Source of the DNA: Nostoc foliaceum FACHB-393
GTDB taxonomy: Bacteria > Cyanobacteriota > Cyanobacteriia > Cyanobacteriales > Nostocaceae
Assembly (NCBI RefSeq): GCF_014698505.1
Contig: NZ_JACJTD010000015.1
Coordinates: 1 to 64,000, forward strand
Length of the DNA: 64,000 nt
Direction of reading: 5' to 3'
Position numbers and translations under genes: made by a program
Notes under the pieces: model-generated
Database searches by the model: none
The model's input: only the letters and a program-made list of their open reading frames with translations
Told to the model about the DNA's origin: nothing
Shown: positions 26,514-36,774 of the stretch, one piece after another
Numbering within the stretch: position 1 is the first letter of the stretch
How the letters are laid out: each line of letters opens with the position of its first letter

Positions 26514-29500
26514 TTAATGTTGTTGAGTAGAAATTTGGATGACAAACTCTGTCCCTTGTCCAAGTTCGGAAGTGCAGAAGAGCGAACCACCATGTCCTTC
26601 AACCACAATTTGACGAGCGATCGCTAATCCTAACCCTGTGCCTTTTCCTACTGGCTTGGTAGTGAATAAATGGTCAAATACTCGTTGCTTTACCTCCGGT
26701 GACATCCCCACTCCGTTGTCGGCAATCTTAATTAAAATGTGCCCACCTGAGTCTGCAACACGGGTTTGAATAGTGATGCAATTCGGGTTAGCTAGAATGG
26801 CTTCCAAACTGCGCTCTGTATTGTATTCTTCAAGTGCATCAATCGCGTTTGCTAACAAATTCATAAATACCTGATTGAGTTGTCCAGCAAAGCATTCTAC
26901 TAAGGGTAATTTGCTATAGTCTTTTACCACCACAATTTCTGGACGGTTTTCGTTGGCTTTTAAACGATGTCTCAAAATCAAAATAGTACTGTCAATGCCT
27001 TCGTGAATATTAAAGGGCACTTTGTAATCTTTGTCTGCTCTGGAGAAGGTTCGTAAACTAGTGCTAATACTGCGGATACGATTAACACCCAGTTTCATCG
27101 AGTCCAGCAACTTAGGTAAATCTTCCCGTAAATAGTCTAAATCGATGGCATCAATTTCATCTTGAATATCTGAGCCGGGATCTGGAAACTTTTGTTGATA
27201 AAGGTTAATTAATCCAAACAAATCTTTGATATAATCTTTGGCTGGTTCAATGTTGCCAGCAATGAAGCCGACAGGATTGTTGATTTCATGGGCAACACCT
27301 GCTACCAAATTACCAAGAGCAGACATTTTTTCACCCTGTACTAATTGCAATTGCATTGCTTGGAGTTCTTGTAATGCTTGTTCTAATTGTTGCTTTTGCT
27401 GTTGCAATAATTTTTGTGCTTGGTGGTATTCGGTAATGTCTTCAGAAGTGCCAAGGATACCAAAAACGTTTCCTTCTCTATCTCGTAGGGGAATTTTGTT
27501 TGTATTCGACCAGATTTGTTTTCCATCTGCTTTCTGCACAGTTTCGATAATGTTGAGTTCAGCTTGTCCAGACTCCATAATGCGGCGATCGCACTCTACA
27601 AAAGAATCTGATTCCTCACGAGTCCAGGAAAAGTCGTAATCTGTTTTACCAATAACACTTTCAGACACTCCATTCTCGTAAGTTTGAGCAAATTTCTGGT
27701 TACAGCCTAAATAAACACTATTGCGGTCTTTCCAGAAAACAGACTGGGGAATATTATCGATAATTAACCGCAAAAATTGTTCGGTCTGTCCAAGGTTTTT
27801 TAGAGTATCTTGTGCTTGCTGATAAAGTTGGGCGTTTTCCAGGGAGATTGCAGCTTGAGTAGATAACAGATTGAGAATTTCGACGCGATCGCTGGTAAAC
27901 GCCCCAATAGTAAGATTGTTTTCTAAATACAAAATCCCCAACAGTTTGCCTTGATACAAAATCGGCGTACACAGCAAGCTTTTGGGTTGCTGACGAATGA
28001 TGTAGGGGTCAGCTATCAGCGCCGGATGCACTGTTGTATCAAGGATAATTGTAGTTTGCAGGCTGCGTTTAACTGTATAAATTAGGCTATGGGGAACATC
28101 TGCGCTATCTTCCACAAAAACGGACTGTAGCATGGTTGATTGCTGCCCAATTTCAGCAGTCGCCTCAACTACCAATTTACCTTTTTTGAGCAGTAGTAAC
28201 GCACACTTATCTGCTCCAGCATTTTCAATCACCACTTGTAACAGCTTCGTAAGTAATTTTCCCAGTTCGATTTCACTGGAGAGAGTCTGAGATGCTTTGA
28301 GAACTGTGGCTAAATCTAAAATTACTGATGTATTGCTGCTAGATGCTACTGATTTGTGAATGCTTGGGTGGAAGGTAGCAATGCTGTCAATATTTGCGAT
28401 CGTGTGACTAATTGTGAGTGGCGATACTCTTTCAGAGTCACTTCGTGAACGCGTTTGTTGTAGGATGGGGGCTAGCAACTGTGGGTAACGCTGTTCTAGG
28501 TCATCGACTTTAGCTTTAGCATCCCAGCGTGTGTAGCAATAGTAAGCATTAATTAAATACTCTTGGGCAATACGTTCTTTGCCCCATTCTAAATAAAACT
28601 TGGCTGCAAGTTCATTGGCAAGAGCTTCTTCGTTGACGTATTCATTTTCTTTGGCTTTAGCAATGGCGCGATCGTATGACTCGATTGCATCCATATACTT
28701 GCCAGAAATTCTTGCTATTTCAGCAGATAACAATAGATATCGATACAGAAAGTTTTGTGGGCAATTATCTGCCCAGTTTTTTTGGATTTGTTGATGCTCT
28801 CGGATAATGTCCCAATACTGGTTTTTCTTCGCTAATGTCGCATTGGGATAAAGGGCTAATAAACTGAGCGGATAATAGAAATGATACTGAATAATTGGAA
28901 AGAAGCCAGAGTTAGAAGCTAGGGTTTTCTCAGCTTCTTCTGCCGCTATAACTGCATCTTCGTAGCGACCATAAAGATACGACAATTGGATTTTGAGAAA
29001 GCAATACCAATTAATCCCATGTTCAAAGTTATTCTTCTGTCTCCATACTTCTATATAGGCAATATCTTTGTCATTGTGATCATCTAATAAATGAGTTTTT
29101 TTAGATATATCTTGTAGGTTCAGTAGAAACTGCCGCTGTAAAGTAAACGCATACAGCATATTGGCATCATTTACTTGTTGGACATAGCCCAGATATTTCT
29201 CCGTTTCTGCGTAGACATCTGATAGGCGATCGCCCTTAATTAACATCGCCCAAATCAGAAACGAAACTGCCCAAACGCCAAACACCAAATTTCCAGTCTC
29301 TTGGCATATTTGGAATGATTGCTGTGAAAGTGATAAATTCGTTTTTAAATGCTCATTATAGGGATTAATGGTGTGTGCAAAGATATTATTGGTCTTAAAT
29401 ATAAATTGAGTGCTATTAAAGTGACGATCAAGTTTTAGTGCCAACTTACCGAACTCATAGGCAGTTTTATAACTTCCTTGATTTGCCAGATTCATCCCAT

Positions 29501-32426
29501 ATAAGCAGTAAGCAAAACCAGAGCTTTCTGCATTGCCATATCTCAATGATAAACTGATCATTAATAGAGGAGCCAAATAACTGAGATGTTGATCTCCTCC
29601 CATATAAGCTGCTGCCCAAAGGTCTGCTAAAAGTCCCATGCAGACTTTCTTCTCTGGATCTGTCATTTCAGGCAAATTGAATAAATCTGCTGTGTGAATT
29701 GCTACAAGTTTGGCTTTTAATTCTTGAAGTTCAGTTTCGATGATAGCTTGCTGTTCTTCAAAAGTAACAGGCAAATGCATCCCCATGATGCTCAAACCTT
29801 TCAGTCCAGATTCAATACTAGCTTCGATATTTTCACCCTGAGTCATTTTCAGGTACATCTGGATAGCATAAATACCAGCCTTTTCAAATTTATCTTGGGT
29901 ATGATTTAATGCCAAGTTAAATAATGTCTCTGCTTGGCTAAAGTCACCAGTAAAATATTCTGATTCCGCAGATTCTCGATATAATTCAAACGTGAGTTGA
30001 TAGTTAGTTCGCCAACTTTCTTCTATTAGTAATTCTCTGCCCAATGTGAAATATTTAACGGCTGCTCTATAAGCAGTAGAAGTTTTAGCTTTCTTGCCAG
30101 CAATTAGATTTAGTTGAGCTAGTTCATATTTCTGAGGTTGTTCATCAATTATGTCAATTCCCTCATTTAGCTGATTAACAATATCAAAAATACTGGCTTC
30201 AATTACTTCAGGTAACGTATTCTTTAACAGTAATCGCCCAATTTTTAAATGAGTAGCTTTTTTTTGAGATTCAGGAATTAGGGAATAAGCAGCTTGCTGA
30301 ACACGATCGTGGAGAAATTTGTAATAACAGGAATCAGGCAAATTGTGTTGCTTAGATTCAGAATTCTGAATTCTAAATTCTGACTCATCTTGGTAGAATT
30401 TGTAGACCTCATTGATAGGGATAATCAACCCATATTGCAACGCTTTCCAAAAGTCTGCGGCTGTTTCCACCTGGGATTTTTCATGGACTATCGCTAATGT
30501 CGCTAAATCAAATTGGTTTCCCACACAAGCTGCTAATTTCAAGACTTCTTGAGTTTTTGTTGATAACTTTTGTAGTTGAATTGCCATGAACTCTACTACA
30601 TCATCAGTAAGAGCGATAGCTCGCACCTGAGCAATATCACATTCCCAATAACCACCATCAAAATTAAATGTAATAAGTTGATCTTGATGTAGCACTTTGA
30701 GAAATTGGGTGCTAAAGAAAGGATTGCCTTTGGTTTTGTTCAATACCAATTCTGTTAACGGTGTAGCTAACGCCAGTGAGCAACTAAATGTATCTGCAAC
30801 CAAATGATTGACGGATGTTTTATCAAGGGGAGCTAAGATAATCGTATTAACTCTAGCGCCCAATTTCTGAATCTGTTCCAAAGTCAGCATCAGCGGATGT
30901 ACTGGGTTGACTTCGTTATCTCGATAGGCACCAATTAATAGTAAATAGCCGATTTTAGCTTCGCTCATTAACAAGTGCATTAACTTTAAAGAAGCAGAAT
31001 CTGCCCATTGCAGATCATCAATAAAGATTACCAATGGATGTTCTGGTGCAGTAAAGATTTGAGTGAACTTTAAGAACAGCAGATTGAAGCGATTTTGGGC
31101 TGCACTCCCAGAGAGTTCCGGCGCAGGAGGCTGTTTCCCAATCATACTTTCTAGTTCTGGAATCACCTCAATCATTACTTGTCCGTTTTCACCCAAAGCA
31201 GAGAGAATTTTGCACTTCCAATACTCGAATTGGGCATCAGTTTCACTCAGTAGTTGCCTGATTAAGTCTCGGAAGGCTTGCACAAAGGCAGAGAAAGGTA
31301 TGTTGCGTTGGAATTGGTCAAATTTACCTTTAATGAAATAACCCCGTTGTCGCACAATTGGCTTGTGGACTTCGTTAACCACAGCAGTCTTGCCAATCCC
31401 AGAAAAGCCTGCTACCAACATAATTTCAGTGCTTCCCTGACAGACTTCCTCAAAGGCATCCAGTAAGCTTTGAACTTCGGCTTGGCGGCCGTAAAGTTTT
31501 TCTGGAATAATAAAGCGATCGCAAATATCCCTTTGTGCAATTGGGAAACTCTCAATTCTACCCGTGTTCTTCAATTGCTCCAAGCATTGTTCTAAATCGA
31601 ATTTCAGCCCTAATGCACTCTGATAGCGGTCTTCAGCATTTTTCGCCATCAGTTTCATCACAATGTCACAAAGAACTTGCGGAATTTCTTCTTCCGTCTT
31701 GCCTTCTAATTGATCTGGTTGCTTGGCAATATGACAGTGAACCAACTCCATCGGATCATTAGACTGGAAGGGTAGGTGTCCAGCCAGCAATTCATAGAAG
31801 GTAATACCAAGGGAGTAGTAATCACTGCGATAGTCAATTCCGCGATTCATCCGCCCGGTTTGTTCTGGGGAAAGGTAGGCGAGGGTACCTTCTAAAACAT
31901 TAGGACTATGAATTTCCTGGGTTTCTCTAGGTAAAAGAGAGGCAATACTAAAGTCAATCAACTTGACTTGCTTGGTTTCCGGGTTAATCAGGATGTTGGC
32001 AGGCTTGATGTCTTTGTGGATAACCCGATGGCGATATAGCCCGTCAAGAATATTGCTCATAGCGATCGCAATGTCCAAAAACTCTGTCAGAGTATATTGG
32101 TTGCTCCCAATTCTTGTGTTTATCCAATCTCTGAGGGAAATACCGCCAAAATCCTCCATTATCAAAGCATAGCTGTTGTGGTAAGGTTCCAGATTATAGG
32201 GATGAACAATACCAGGCAGGTCAATATTTTTAGCGATAGTGTACTGATTACGGAACAGCAGCAGTTCGTTGAAGCTGGGATACTCCTGCTGGAGCAATTT
32301 GATTACCACCGGAAGTTGATCGGCCTCTCGAATTGCACGGTAAACTAACGTTCTAGAGCCTGCATAAAGTTGCTCGTTAATTCGATAGTTCAAAAGCTTG
32401 TCCATCGGCTCAACTACTGTATTCAT
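26514..32426 (-). CDS. Giant dual Ser/Thr-histidine kinase (HstK type)
   Basis: A 1970-residue multidomain sensor. The Ser/Thr kinase (about 10-275) has HKDIKPANI near 139 and SPEQTGRMNR, but DFS replaces DFG. Next is an ATPase of the AAA/STAND type (about 310-560) with Walker A GFSGIGKT near 340 and Walker B LVIFIDDLQWAD. A long helical TPR-like region (about 720-1300) follows, then GAF (about 1385-1535), PAS (about 1560-1680), a histidine acceptor domain (H near 1712 in VAGVAHEINNPVGF) and an HATPase (about 1845-1965, GKGTGLGLAIA). Heterocystous cyanobacteria have many such HstK-like proteins; some affect nitrogen fixation or stress. Inputs and partners are unknown. It is probably co-transcribed with the broken kinase downstream. 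Confidence 0.9.
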   Translation of the reverse strand: MNTVVEPMDKLLNYRINEQLYAGSRTLVYRAIREADQLPVVIKLLQQEYPSFNELLLFRNQYTIAKNIDLPGIVHPYNLEPYHNSYALIMEDFGGISLRDWINTRIGSNQYTLTEFLDIAIAMSNILDGLYRHRVIHKDIKPANILINPETKQVKLIDFSIASLLPRETQEIHSPNVLEGTLAYLSPEQTGRMNRGIDYRSDYYSLGITFYELLAGHLPFQSNDPMELVHCHIAKQPDQLEGKTEEEIPQVLCDIVMKLMAKNAEDRYQSALGLKFDLEQCLEQLKNTGRIESFPIAQRDICDRFIIPEKLYGRQAEVQSLLDAFEEVCQGSTEIMLVAGFSGIGKTAVVNEVHKPIVRQRGYFIKGKFDQFQRNIPFSAFVQAFRDLIRQLLSETDAQFEYWKCKILSALGENGQVMIEVIPELESMIGKQPPAPELSGSAAQNRFNLLFLKFTQIFTAPEHPLVIFIDDLQWADSASLKLMHLLMSEAKIGYLLLIGAYRDNEVNPVHPLMLTLEQIQKLGARVNTIILAPLDKTSVNHLVADTFSCSLALATPLTELVLNKTKGNPFFSTQFLKVLHQDQLITFNFDGGYWECDIAQVRAIALTDDVVEFMAIQLQKLSTKTQEVLKLAACVGNQFDLATLAIVHEKSQVETAADFWKALQYGLIIPINEVYKFYQDESEFRIQNSESKQHNLPDSCYYKFLHDRVQQAAYSLIPESQKKATHLKIGRLLLKNTLPEVIEASIFDIVNQLNEGIDIIDEQPQKYELAQLNLIAGKKAKTSTAYRAAVKYFTLGRELLIEESWRTNYQLTFELYRESAESEYFTGDFSQAETLFNLALNHTQDKFEKAGIYAIQMYLKMTQGENIEASIESGLKGLSIMGMHLPVTFEEQQAIIETELQELKAKLVAIHTADLFNLPEMTDPEKKVCMGLLADLWAAAYMGGDQHLSYLAPLLMISLSLRYGNAESSGFAYCLYGMNLANQGSYKTAYEFGKLALKLDRHFNSTQFIFKTNNIFAHTINPYNEHLKTNLSLSQQSFQICQETGNLVFGVWAVSFLIWAMLIKGDRLSDVYAETEKYLGYVQQVNDANMLYAFTLQRQFLLNLQDISKKTHLLDDHNDKDIAYIEVWRQKNNFEHGINWYCFLKIQLSYLYGRYEDAVIAAEEAEKTLASNSGFFPIIQYHFYYPLSLLALYPNATLAKKNQYWDIIREHQQIQKNWADNCPQNFLYRYLLLSAEIARISGKYMDAIESYDRAIAKAKENEYVNEEALANELAAKFYLEWGKERIAQEYLINAYYCYTRWDAKAKVDDLEQRYPQLLAPILQQTRSRSDSERVSPLTISHTIANIDSIATFHPSIHKSVASSSNTSVILDLATVLKASQTLSSEIELGKLLTKLLQVVIENAGADKCALLLLKKGKLVVEATAEIGQQSTMLQSVFVEDSADVPHSLIYTVKRSLQTTIILDTTVHPALIADPYIIRQQPKSLLCTPILYQGKLLGILYLENNLTIGAFTSDRVEILNLLSTQAAISLENAQLYQQAQDTLKNLGQTEQFLRLIIDNIPQSVFWKDRNSVYLGCNQKFAQTYENGVSESVIGKTDYDFSWTREESDSFVECDRRIMESGQAELNIIETVQKADGKQIWSNTNKIPLRDREGNVFGILGTSEDITEYHQAQKLLQQQKQQLEQALQELQAMQLQLVQGEKMSALGNLVAGVAHEINNPVGFIAGNIEPAKDYIKDLFGLINLYQQKFPDPGSDIQDEIDAIDLDYLREDLPKLLDSMKLGVNRIRSISTSLRTFSRADKDYKVPFNIHEGIDSTILILRHRLKANENRPEIVVVKDYSKLPLVECFAGQLNQVFMNLLANAIDALEEYNTERSLEAILANPNCITIQTRVADSGGHILIKIADNGVGMSPEVKQRVFDHLFTTKPVGKGTGLGLAIARQIVVEGHGGSLFCTSELGQGTEFVIQISTQQH

Positions 32427-32767
32427 ACTTGATCAACTCTTGTTAAATCAGCTATTTATTAAAAGTAGTCTGCCCAAAAATCAGCTTTTTCTAACTCAGA
32501 GGACTTACGCATAAGAGATTCCCCAACCCCCTTTATCAAGCACAGGTCTGTTTCGTCACCAGTGTTTACGGGTAAGCGAATTAAGCGTCGTTTATATAAA
32601 ACTTCCACTGGCAGGATAATTAACGCCGATAGCAACGGTGTATAAATATAGTTTGCAAAGTAATCCCTAAAGCATTTGAGGGATAGCAAGATTGCCGTTT
32701 ATCCTAGTAGTTTTAGAAATTTGGTCTAATACCAATTTTAAAAAAGAATGCGACAAATAGACCATTT

Positions 32768-32794
32768 GTAGAGACGCGATTCATCGCGTCTTTA
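32768..32794. repeat. Dispersed GAGACGCGA hairpin
   Basis: GTAGAGACGCGA and TCGCGTCTTTAC form a near-perfect stem with a 3-base loop. The same design occurs at 9080-9102 and 52039-52063, so it is a dispersed hairpin repeat that can serve as a terminator. Confidence 0.6.
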
Positions 32795-32867
32795 CCCAAG
32801 GATGTGTTGCAATCATCAATTGAAATAGTATAAGTACAAATTTACGAGGCGGGAGGAGGAAGAACGC

Positions 32868-32920
32868 TATATAAAGCGGTTCTCGTTCGTGAGTACAGCG
32901 GTAGGGGCACGGCAGTGCCC
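32868..32920. mobile_element. MITE-like element fragment (copy 2)
   Basis: Left half of the TATAGCGGTTC element: AGCGGTTCTCGTTCGTGAG, then GTAGGGGCACGGCAGTGCCC. The right half with its inverted repeat is absent, so this copy is dead. Confidence 0.7.
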
Positions 32921-33259
32921 ATTGGTGTCAACTTAACGTAAAAGCCAGCCTAGAAGCAGCTTTTAGATATTGTCTCGTTCCCAGTCTTTGACTGGGAATG
33001 CCGTTTTAGAGACTCCGCCTCTCTTGCTGGCGGCAGAGCCGCAATTGAAGTGCATTTCCAGCCTCTTGCTGGAAACGAGATTTGAAAAGGCTTTTAGCTG
33101 TGCCTCCTGCCTTTTTGTAAAACTATCGTCTCACAGAGATTTTAGCTTAGGCATTCTTGCAGCGACTTTGCAGGAGTATCACATTGCGAAAAAATGGATA
33201 AAGTCGACCTAAAAAGTAAAGTTAATAAGCTGTTACGCATTTAATTTGTACATTTACCC

Positions 33260-33280
33260 GATGACTGATGACTGATGACT
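33260..33280. repeat. Heptanucleotide tandem repeat (STRR type)
   Basis: Three perfect copies of GATGACT, followed by GTCAACA-type heptamers to about 33306. Such heptamers are a known feature of heterocystous cyanobacteria. Confidence 0.75.
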
Positions 33281-33351
33281 GTTAACCGTCAACAGTCAAC
33301 AGTTAACGACTATCAAGAGTGTTTATATACTTTAGACGCGCATCAGCTTAC

Positions 33352-33741
33352 TTACTTTAACTTGGCTCTAATTGTCTCTATCCGTTGACGATTAACACCC
33401 AAATCGCTCTGACCTAAACGTGAAGCTGAACGCACTTGGATAACATTGGCATTCCGGTCTAGATAGAATTCTACATCATCCACAAATCCCAGCAAGGCAC
33501 TTTTAAATTCTGCATATAAATAGTCTTGGCTTTCGGTAATGATTTTGGTTCTCGGTAAGGACTGAATAACATTTTTGAGATTAGTAATCGCTTCTTCTGG
33601 AGTAGATGTAAATGTCAGTGGTGCAATTTTGTGGCTTGCATCTGTACTCTGACTAGAAACACAGTTAGGAGAATTAGGGCAGGGTGCTAATTTACCATTG
33701 CTAATACCTAAATTATTTGGTCGTTTGCCAGCAAAAACCAT
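33352..33741 (-). CDS. DUF1499 protein
   Basis: A 129-residue DUF1499 protein. It has the family start pattern LAPCPNSPNCVSSQ (the two cysteines are conserved), the middle TESQDYLYAEFKSALLGFVDDVEFY, and the end VIQVRSASRLGQSDLGVNRQRIETIRAKL. Its function is unknown; relatives in plants and cyanobacteria are associated with chloroplasts or thylakoids. I chose the ATG at MVFAGKRP because GGAGA precedes it by six bases; an upstream in-frame ATG adds 14 untypical residues. It is divergent from the aminotransferase gene. Confidence 0.8.
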   Translation of the reverse strand: MVFAGKRPNNLGISNGKLAPCPNSPNCVSSQSTDASHKIAPLTFTSTPEEAITNLKNVIQSLPRTKIITESQDYLYAEFKSALLGFVDDVEFYLDRNANVIQVRSASRLGQSDLGVNRQRIETIRAKLK

Positions 33742-33905
33742 AATTATGTCTCCGGGTAAGTGAATAAGTATACTCTCACACATTTGTTCGAATCACTGTA
33801 ATACTTTGCTGTAATCGCATCTTCTGGCAAATGACAGATTCACTAAAACATCGGTGATGCGTTCGCTCTATGATGCGGTAAGTATCGTCTAGGCGAAGAC
33901 AGTTT

Positions 33906-35054
33906 ATGACGCAAACAATTTCAATCAACGACTCTGGGCGCTTGCAACTCACACCTCTAGAAATCCCATCCCGTCTGCTGTTGGGGCCAGGCCCATCGAA
34001 TGCCCATCCCACAGTTCTCGAAGCGATGAATACTTCACCTGTTGGGCATCTTGACCCAGCTTTTCTCGCACTCATGGATGAAATTCAGTCGTTGCTACGC
34101 TATGTATGGCAAACAGAAAACCCACTCACCATTGCAGTCAGCGGTACGGGAACAGCCGCAATGGAAGCAACCATCGCTAATGCTGTTGAACCTGGTGATG
34201 TGGTTTTGATTGGTGTGGCTGGTTACTTTGGTAATCGCCTCGTGGATATGGCTGGGCGTTATGGCGCAGATGTGCGAACCATTACCAAACCTTGGGGACA
34301 AGTCTTCAACCTCGATGAACTCCAAACTGCCCTAGAAACTCATCGTCCAGCTATTTTAGCTTTAGTTCATGCCGAAACCTCCACCGGTGCACGTCAACCG
34401 TTGGAAGGGGTCGCTGATTTATGTCGGGAATTTGGCACTTTGCTGCTGGTAGATACGGTGACGAGTTTGGGTGGCGTTCCCTTGTTTTTAGATGCTTGGG
34501 GAGTTGACCTAGCTTATAGTTGTAGCCAAAAAGGGTTGGGTTGCCCGCCTGGCGCTTCGCCCTTTACAATGAGTGCGCGTGCAGTTGAAAAATTGCAACA
34601 GCGCCCAACAAAGGTTGCAAACTGGTATTTGGATATGTTGTTACTGGGTAAGTATTGGGGCGCTGAACGCACCTATCACCATACAGCACCCATTAATTTA
34701 TACTATGCATTGCGGGAAGCACTACGTTTACTTGCAGAAGAGGGGTTAGCAAACTCCTGGCAGCGCCATCAGAAAAACGTAGAATATCTCTGGGAAGGGT
34801 TGGAAAACTTAGGACTGAGTATGCACGTTGAGCAAGAGTATAGGCTACCAACGCTTACCACTGTCCGCATTCCAGCAGGGGTAGATGGTAAAGCGATCGC
34901 TCGACAGTTACTCAATGAACATAATATTGAAATTGGCGGTGGTCTTGGCGAACTAGCGGGTCTTGTCTGGCGCGTCGGATTGATGGGCTTTAATAGTCGT
35001 AAGGAAAGTGTTGATCAACTTTTAGCAGCACTACGGCAAGTTTTGCCCAAGTAG
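33906..35054 (+). CDS. Alanine/serine-glyoxylate aminotransferase (class V)
   Basis: A 382-residue PLP enzyme of the AGT/SGAT subgroup, long annotated in cyanobacteria as a 'small subunit of soluble hydrogenase'. Evidence: N-terminal LLLGPGPSNAHPTVLEAM, the PLP aspartate D183 in LLLVDTVTSLGG, and the Schiff-base lysine K209 in SCSQKGLGCPPG. The C-terminal domain ends with WRVGLMGFNSRKE. The predicted reaction is transfer of an amino group from alanine or serine to glyoxylate, useful in photorespiration; the donor cannot be told from sequence. It is a single gene of normal length. Confidence 0.9.
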   Translation: MTQTISINDSGRLQLTPLEIPSRLLLGPGPSNAHPTVLEAMNTSPVGHLDPAFLALMDEIQSLLRYVWQTENPLTIAVSGTGTAAMEATIANAVEPGDVVLIGVAGYFGNRLVDMAGRYGADVRTITKPWGQVFNLDELQTALETHRPAILALVHAETSTGARQPLEGVADLCREFGTLLLVDTVTSLGGVPLFLDAWGVDLAYSCSQKGLGCPPGASPFTMSARAVEKLQQRPTKVANWYLDMLLLGKYWGAERTYHHTAPINLYYALREALRLLAEEGLANSWQRHQKNVEYLWEGLENLGLSMHVEQEYRLPTLTTVRIPAGVDGKAIARQLLNEHNIEIGGGLGELAGLVWRVGLMGFNSRKESVDQLLAALRQVLPK

Positions 35055-35406
35055 TTTTCGGGTGAAAGTGGTGCGTTAACAGTAGCTTAACGCACCTGAT
35101 AAAAAGAGCGTAGGCGTAGCCCGGCGTAGGCATCTCACTAACCGATCACTAATTTTACCTGGGGTAGGCTAGGGTCACCTTTGCTATATCCAAATTGAAG
35201 TAAATGTGCCATTCCTCACGCTCATCATTAAAGCGTTACATGACACACAAGATTTTTTTAACAGAATAATGGTTGAATAATGGTTGGTGAAAACACTCGC
35301 TTGCTTGCCCGCAATCCCTTATCTCATCTAACTCTTTCTGGATTACGCGGACAGTGAGTAGTTATGTTTATTTATGCCTATCTATTTATTTCTTGATTGC
35401 TGTCTA

Positions 35407-35433
35407 CTTAACTGTCTTAACTGTCTTAACTGT
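35407..35433. repeat. 9-bp tandem repeat
   Basis: Three perfect copies of CTTAACTGT in the long gene-free region. Confidence 0.7.
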
Positions 35434-36123
35434 CCTTGCATTCTCACTATAAAGCTGAGAATATGTTGAAGGTTAAGCAAAATTCAATAATATCTATTAA
35501 GTAATACTTCAGCAATTTTCCAGGATTGGCATAAAGTAAACCTAAACATAGCCTACTTTTTTGCTATCAGGTAAATACTTTAATTAACAAAAACCTATAT
35601 GGTTCTTTTAGAAGGGATTTTTCCTGTCTTGTCAGTCTGCGTGGAATTGTCGTTTTTACTTAATAGTTAGACACGCGTTGATTTTGGTCTATTTCGGCAA
35701 AATTTGTACAATATTTTTCTTTTTCAGAAGAAAAAATTCTGGGGAATTGGTATGAAATGTTACAAAATATTCTTCAAGCATCTCTGTTATCTATCTTTAG
35801 GTACAACTTTGTATACCTATGTTGACAGAGATAAATCCCTATGTGAATATATGTAATACAGGCATAAATTCGATTATGCTTATTAATCAGGCTTCATAAA
35901 GATCATCAGATGCAGTGACAAGTTTTTATCGAGTAAGAGGTTTTTGAAAGTTCGGAGTGGAAACTTTGGCACTTAGCAAAAACTTAGCAAACTTTTGTTT
36001 CTCGTATAAAAGCGTAAATTTACTATTCTTAGTGCAACTACTAATACAAAAGATCATTATCTTGACAGGTAATATTTTTGCCTGAACGTGATCTAATTAA
36101 AAGTTTATAGTTCCCATCATCAA

Positions 36124-36144
36124 TCTCGGCTCTCGGCTCTCGGC
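36124..36144. repeat. Heptanucleotide tandem repeat (STRR type)
   Basis: Three perfect copies of TCTCGGC, about 630 bp upstream of the RTX gene. Confidence 0.7.
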
Positions 36145-36774
36145 TAATGTTTCAGTTGTGTATCGATTTCAAACCTAACTGCAAAAACATAATTATGCAA
36201 ATTTGGATTGTTTAGAGAAATCAGGTAGATAAAGTAATTCTGCCGTCATGATTTATTTACTGTTGGGCCTGAATTCTCAGCTTGCACATGCACGACAGCG
36301 AGTTTGCATCACCAAATAAGGTTGACGCATATTTTGTTTTCGGCAGAAATCATGTTTAGCTTAAGGCAGAATCTTAGCCTTCGCTTCATTCTTCGTGCGA
36401 GTTATAAGTTTGTAAAAGATAACGCCAAGAAAGTGGGCCGCGAAAACGTGTGACTACACAATGTTTTGGCATTCTTAAATGATTGCTTCTAATTGTTTTG
36501 AGAGGCTACAATTGTCCATTTTTGTGCTGTTGCCTATACAAAGTTGCCAAATCAAAAAAAGTTGATTTGCAAATGTTTACTCATGGAGTGATTGGGAGTA
36601 TGTCTAACGAACTACTGCAATATCTTCTCACCATGCTTTTATGACCCCCTCTTCTAATTTTGGGAGAGGGGGGAGTGGTGAGAATTGCAACAACTAATTA
36701 GCAAGACTTGTATCGTGCATCCAGCCCGTTCAAGTTAGCTAGAAAAATTGTGTTTTGAAAACAAGGATTAACTT

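Larger units (their letters stand above)
32499..33351. repeat. Repeat-rich intergenic mosaic
   Basis: Between the giant kinase and the DUF1499 gene I see no real gene. The stretch holds one arm of the AGGACTTACGCA element (32501 on), a TAATACCAATT end (32729 on), a hairpin (32768-32794), a fragment of the TATAGCGGTTC element (32868-32920), a 110-bp palindromic unit starting TCTCGTTCCCAG and ending in its complement-like CTGGAAACGAGA (about 32972-33081), and a GATGACT triple repeat at 33260-33280. Confidence 0.7.
35055..36774. other. 1.7-kb gene-free region upstream of RTX gene
   Basis: No frame of useful length exists on either strand. The region holds a GCGTAGGCGTAGCCCGGCG repeat end (35108 on), a 9-bp tandem triplet CTTAACTGT at 35407-35433, a 7-bp tandem triplet TCTCGGC at 36124-36144 and a GC-rich hairpin near 36643-36672 (CCCCCTCT and GAGAGGGGG stems). 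The rest is AT-rich. It could hide a long leader or a non-coding RNA for the RTX gene, but nothing in the sequence shows one. Confidence 0.5.

Noticed and set aside
32459..32689. 76-codon frame on the minus strand
   Set aside because: It runs across an AGGACTTACGCA repeat arm, has no ribosome-binding site and no coherent protein character.
32970..33212. 80-codon frame on the plus strand
   Set aside because: It is made of a palindromic repeat unit (TCTCGTTCCCAG type), so the frame is a by-product of the repeat.
33784..33800. GTTCGAATC, a tRNA T-arm-like string
   Set aside because: No acceptor, anticodon or D-arm can be folded around it, and it abuts the DUF1499 start region.
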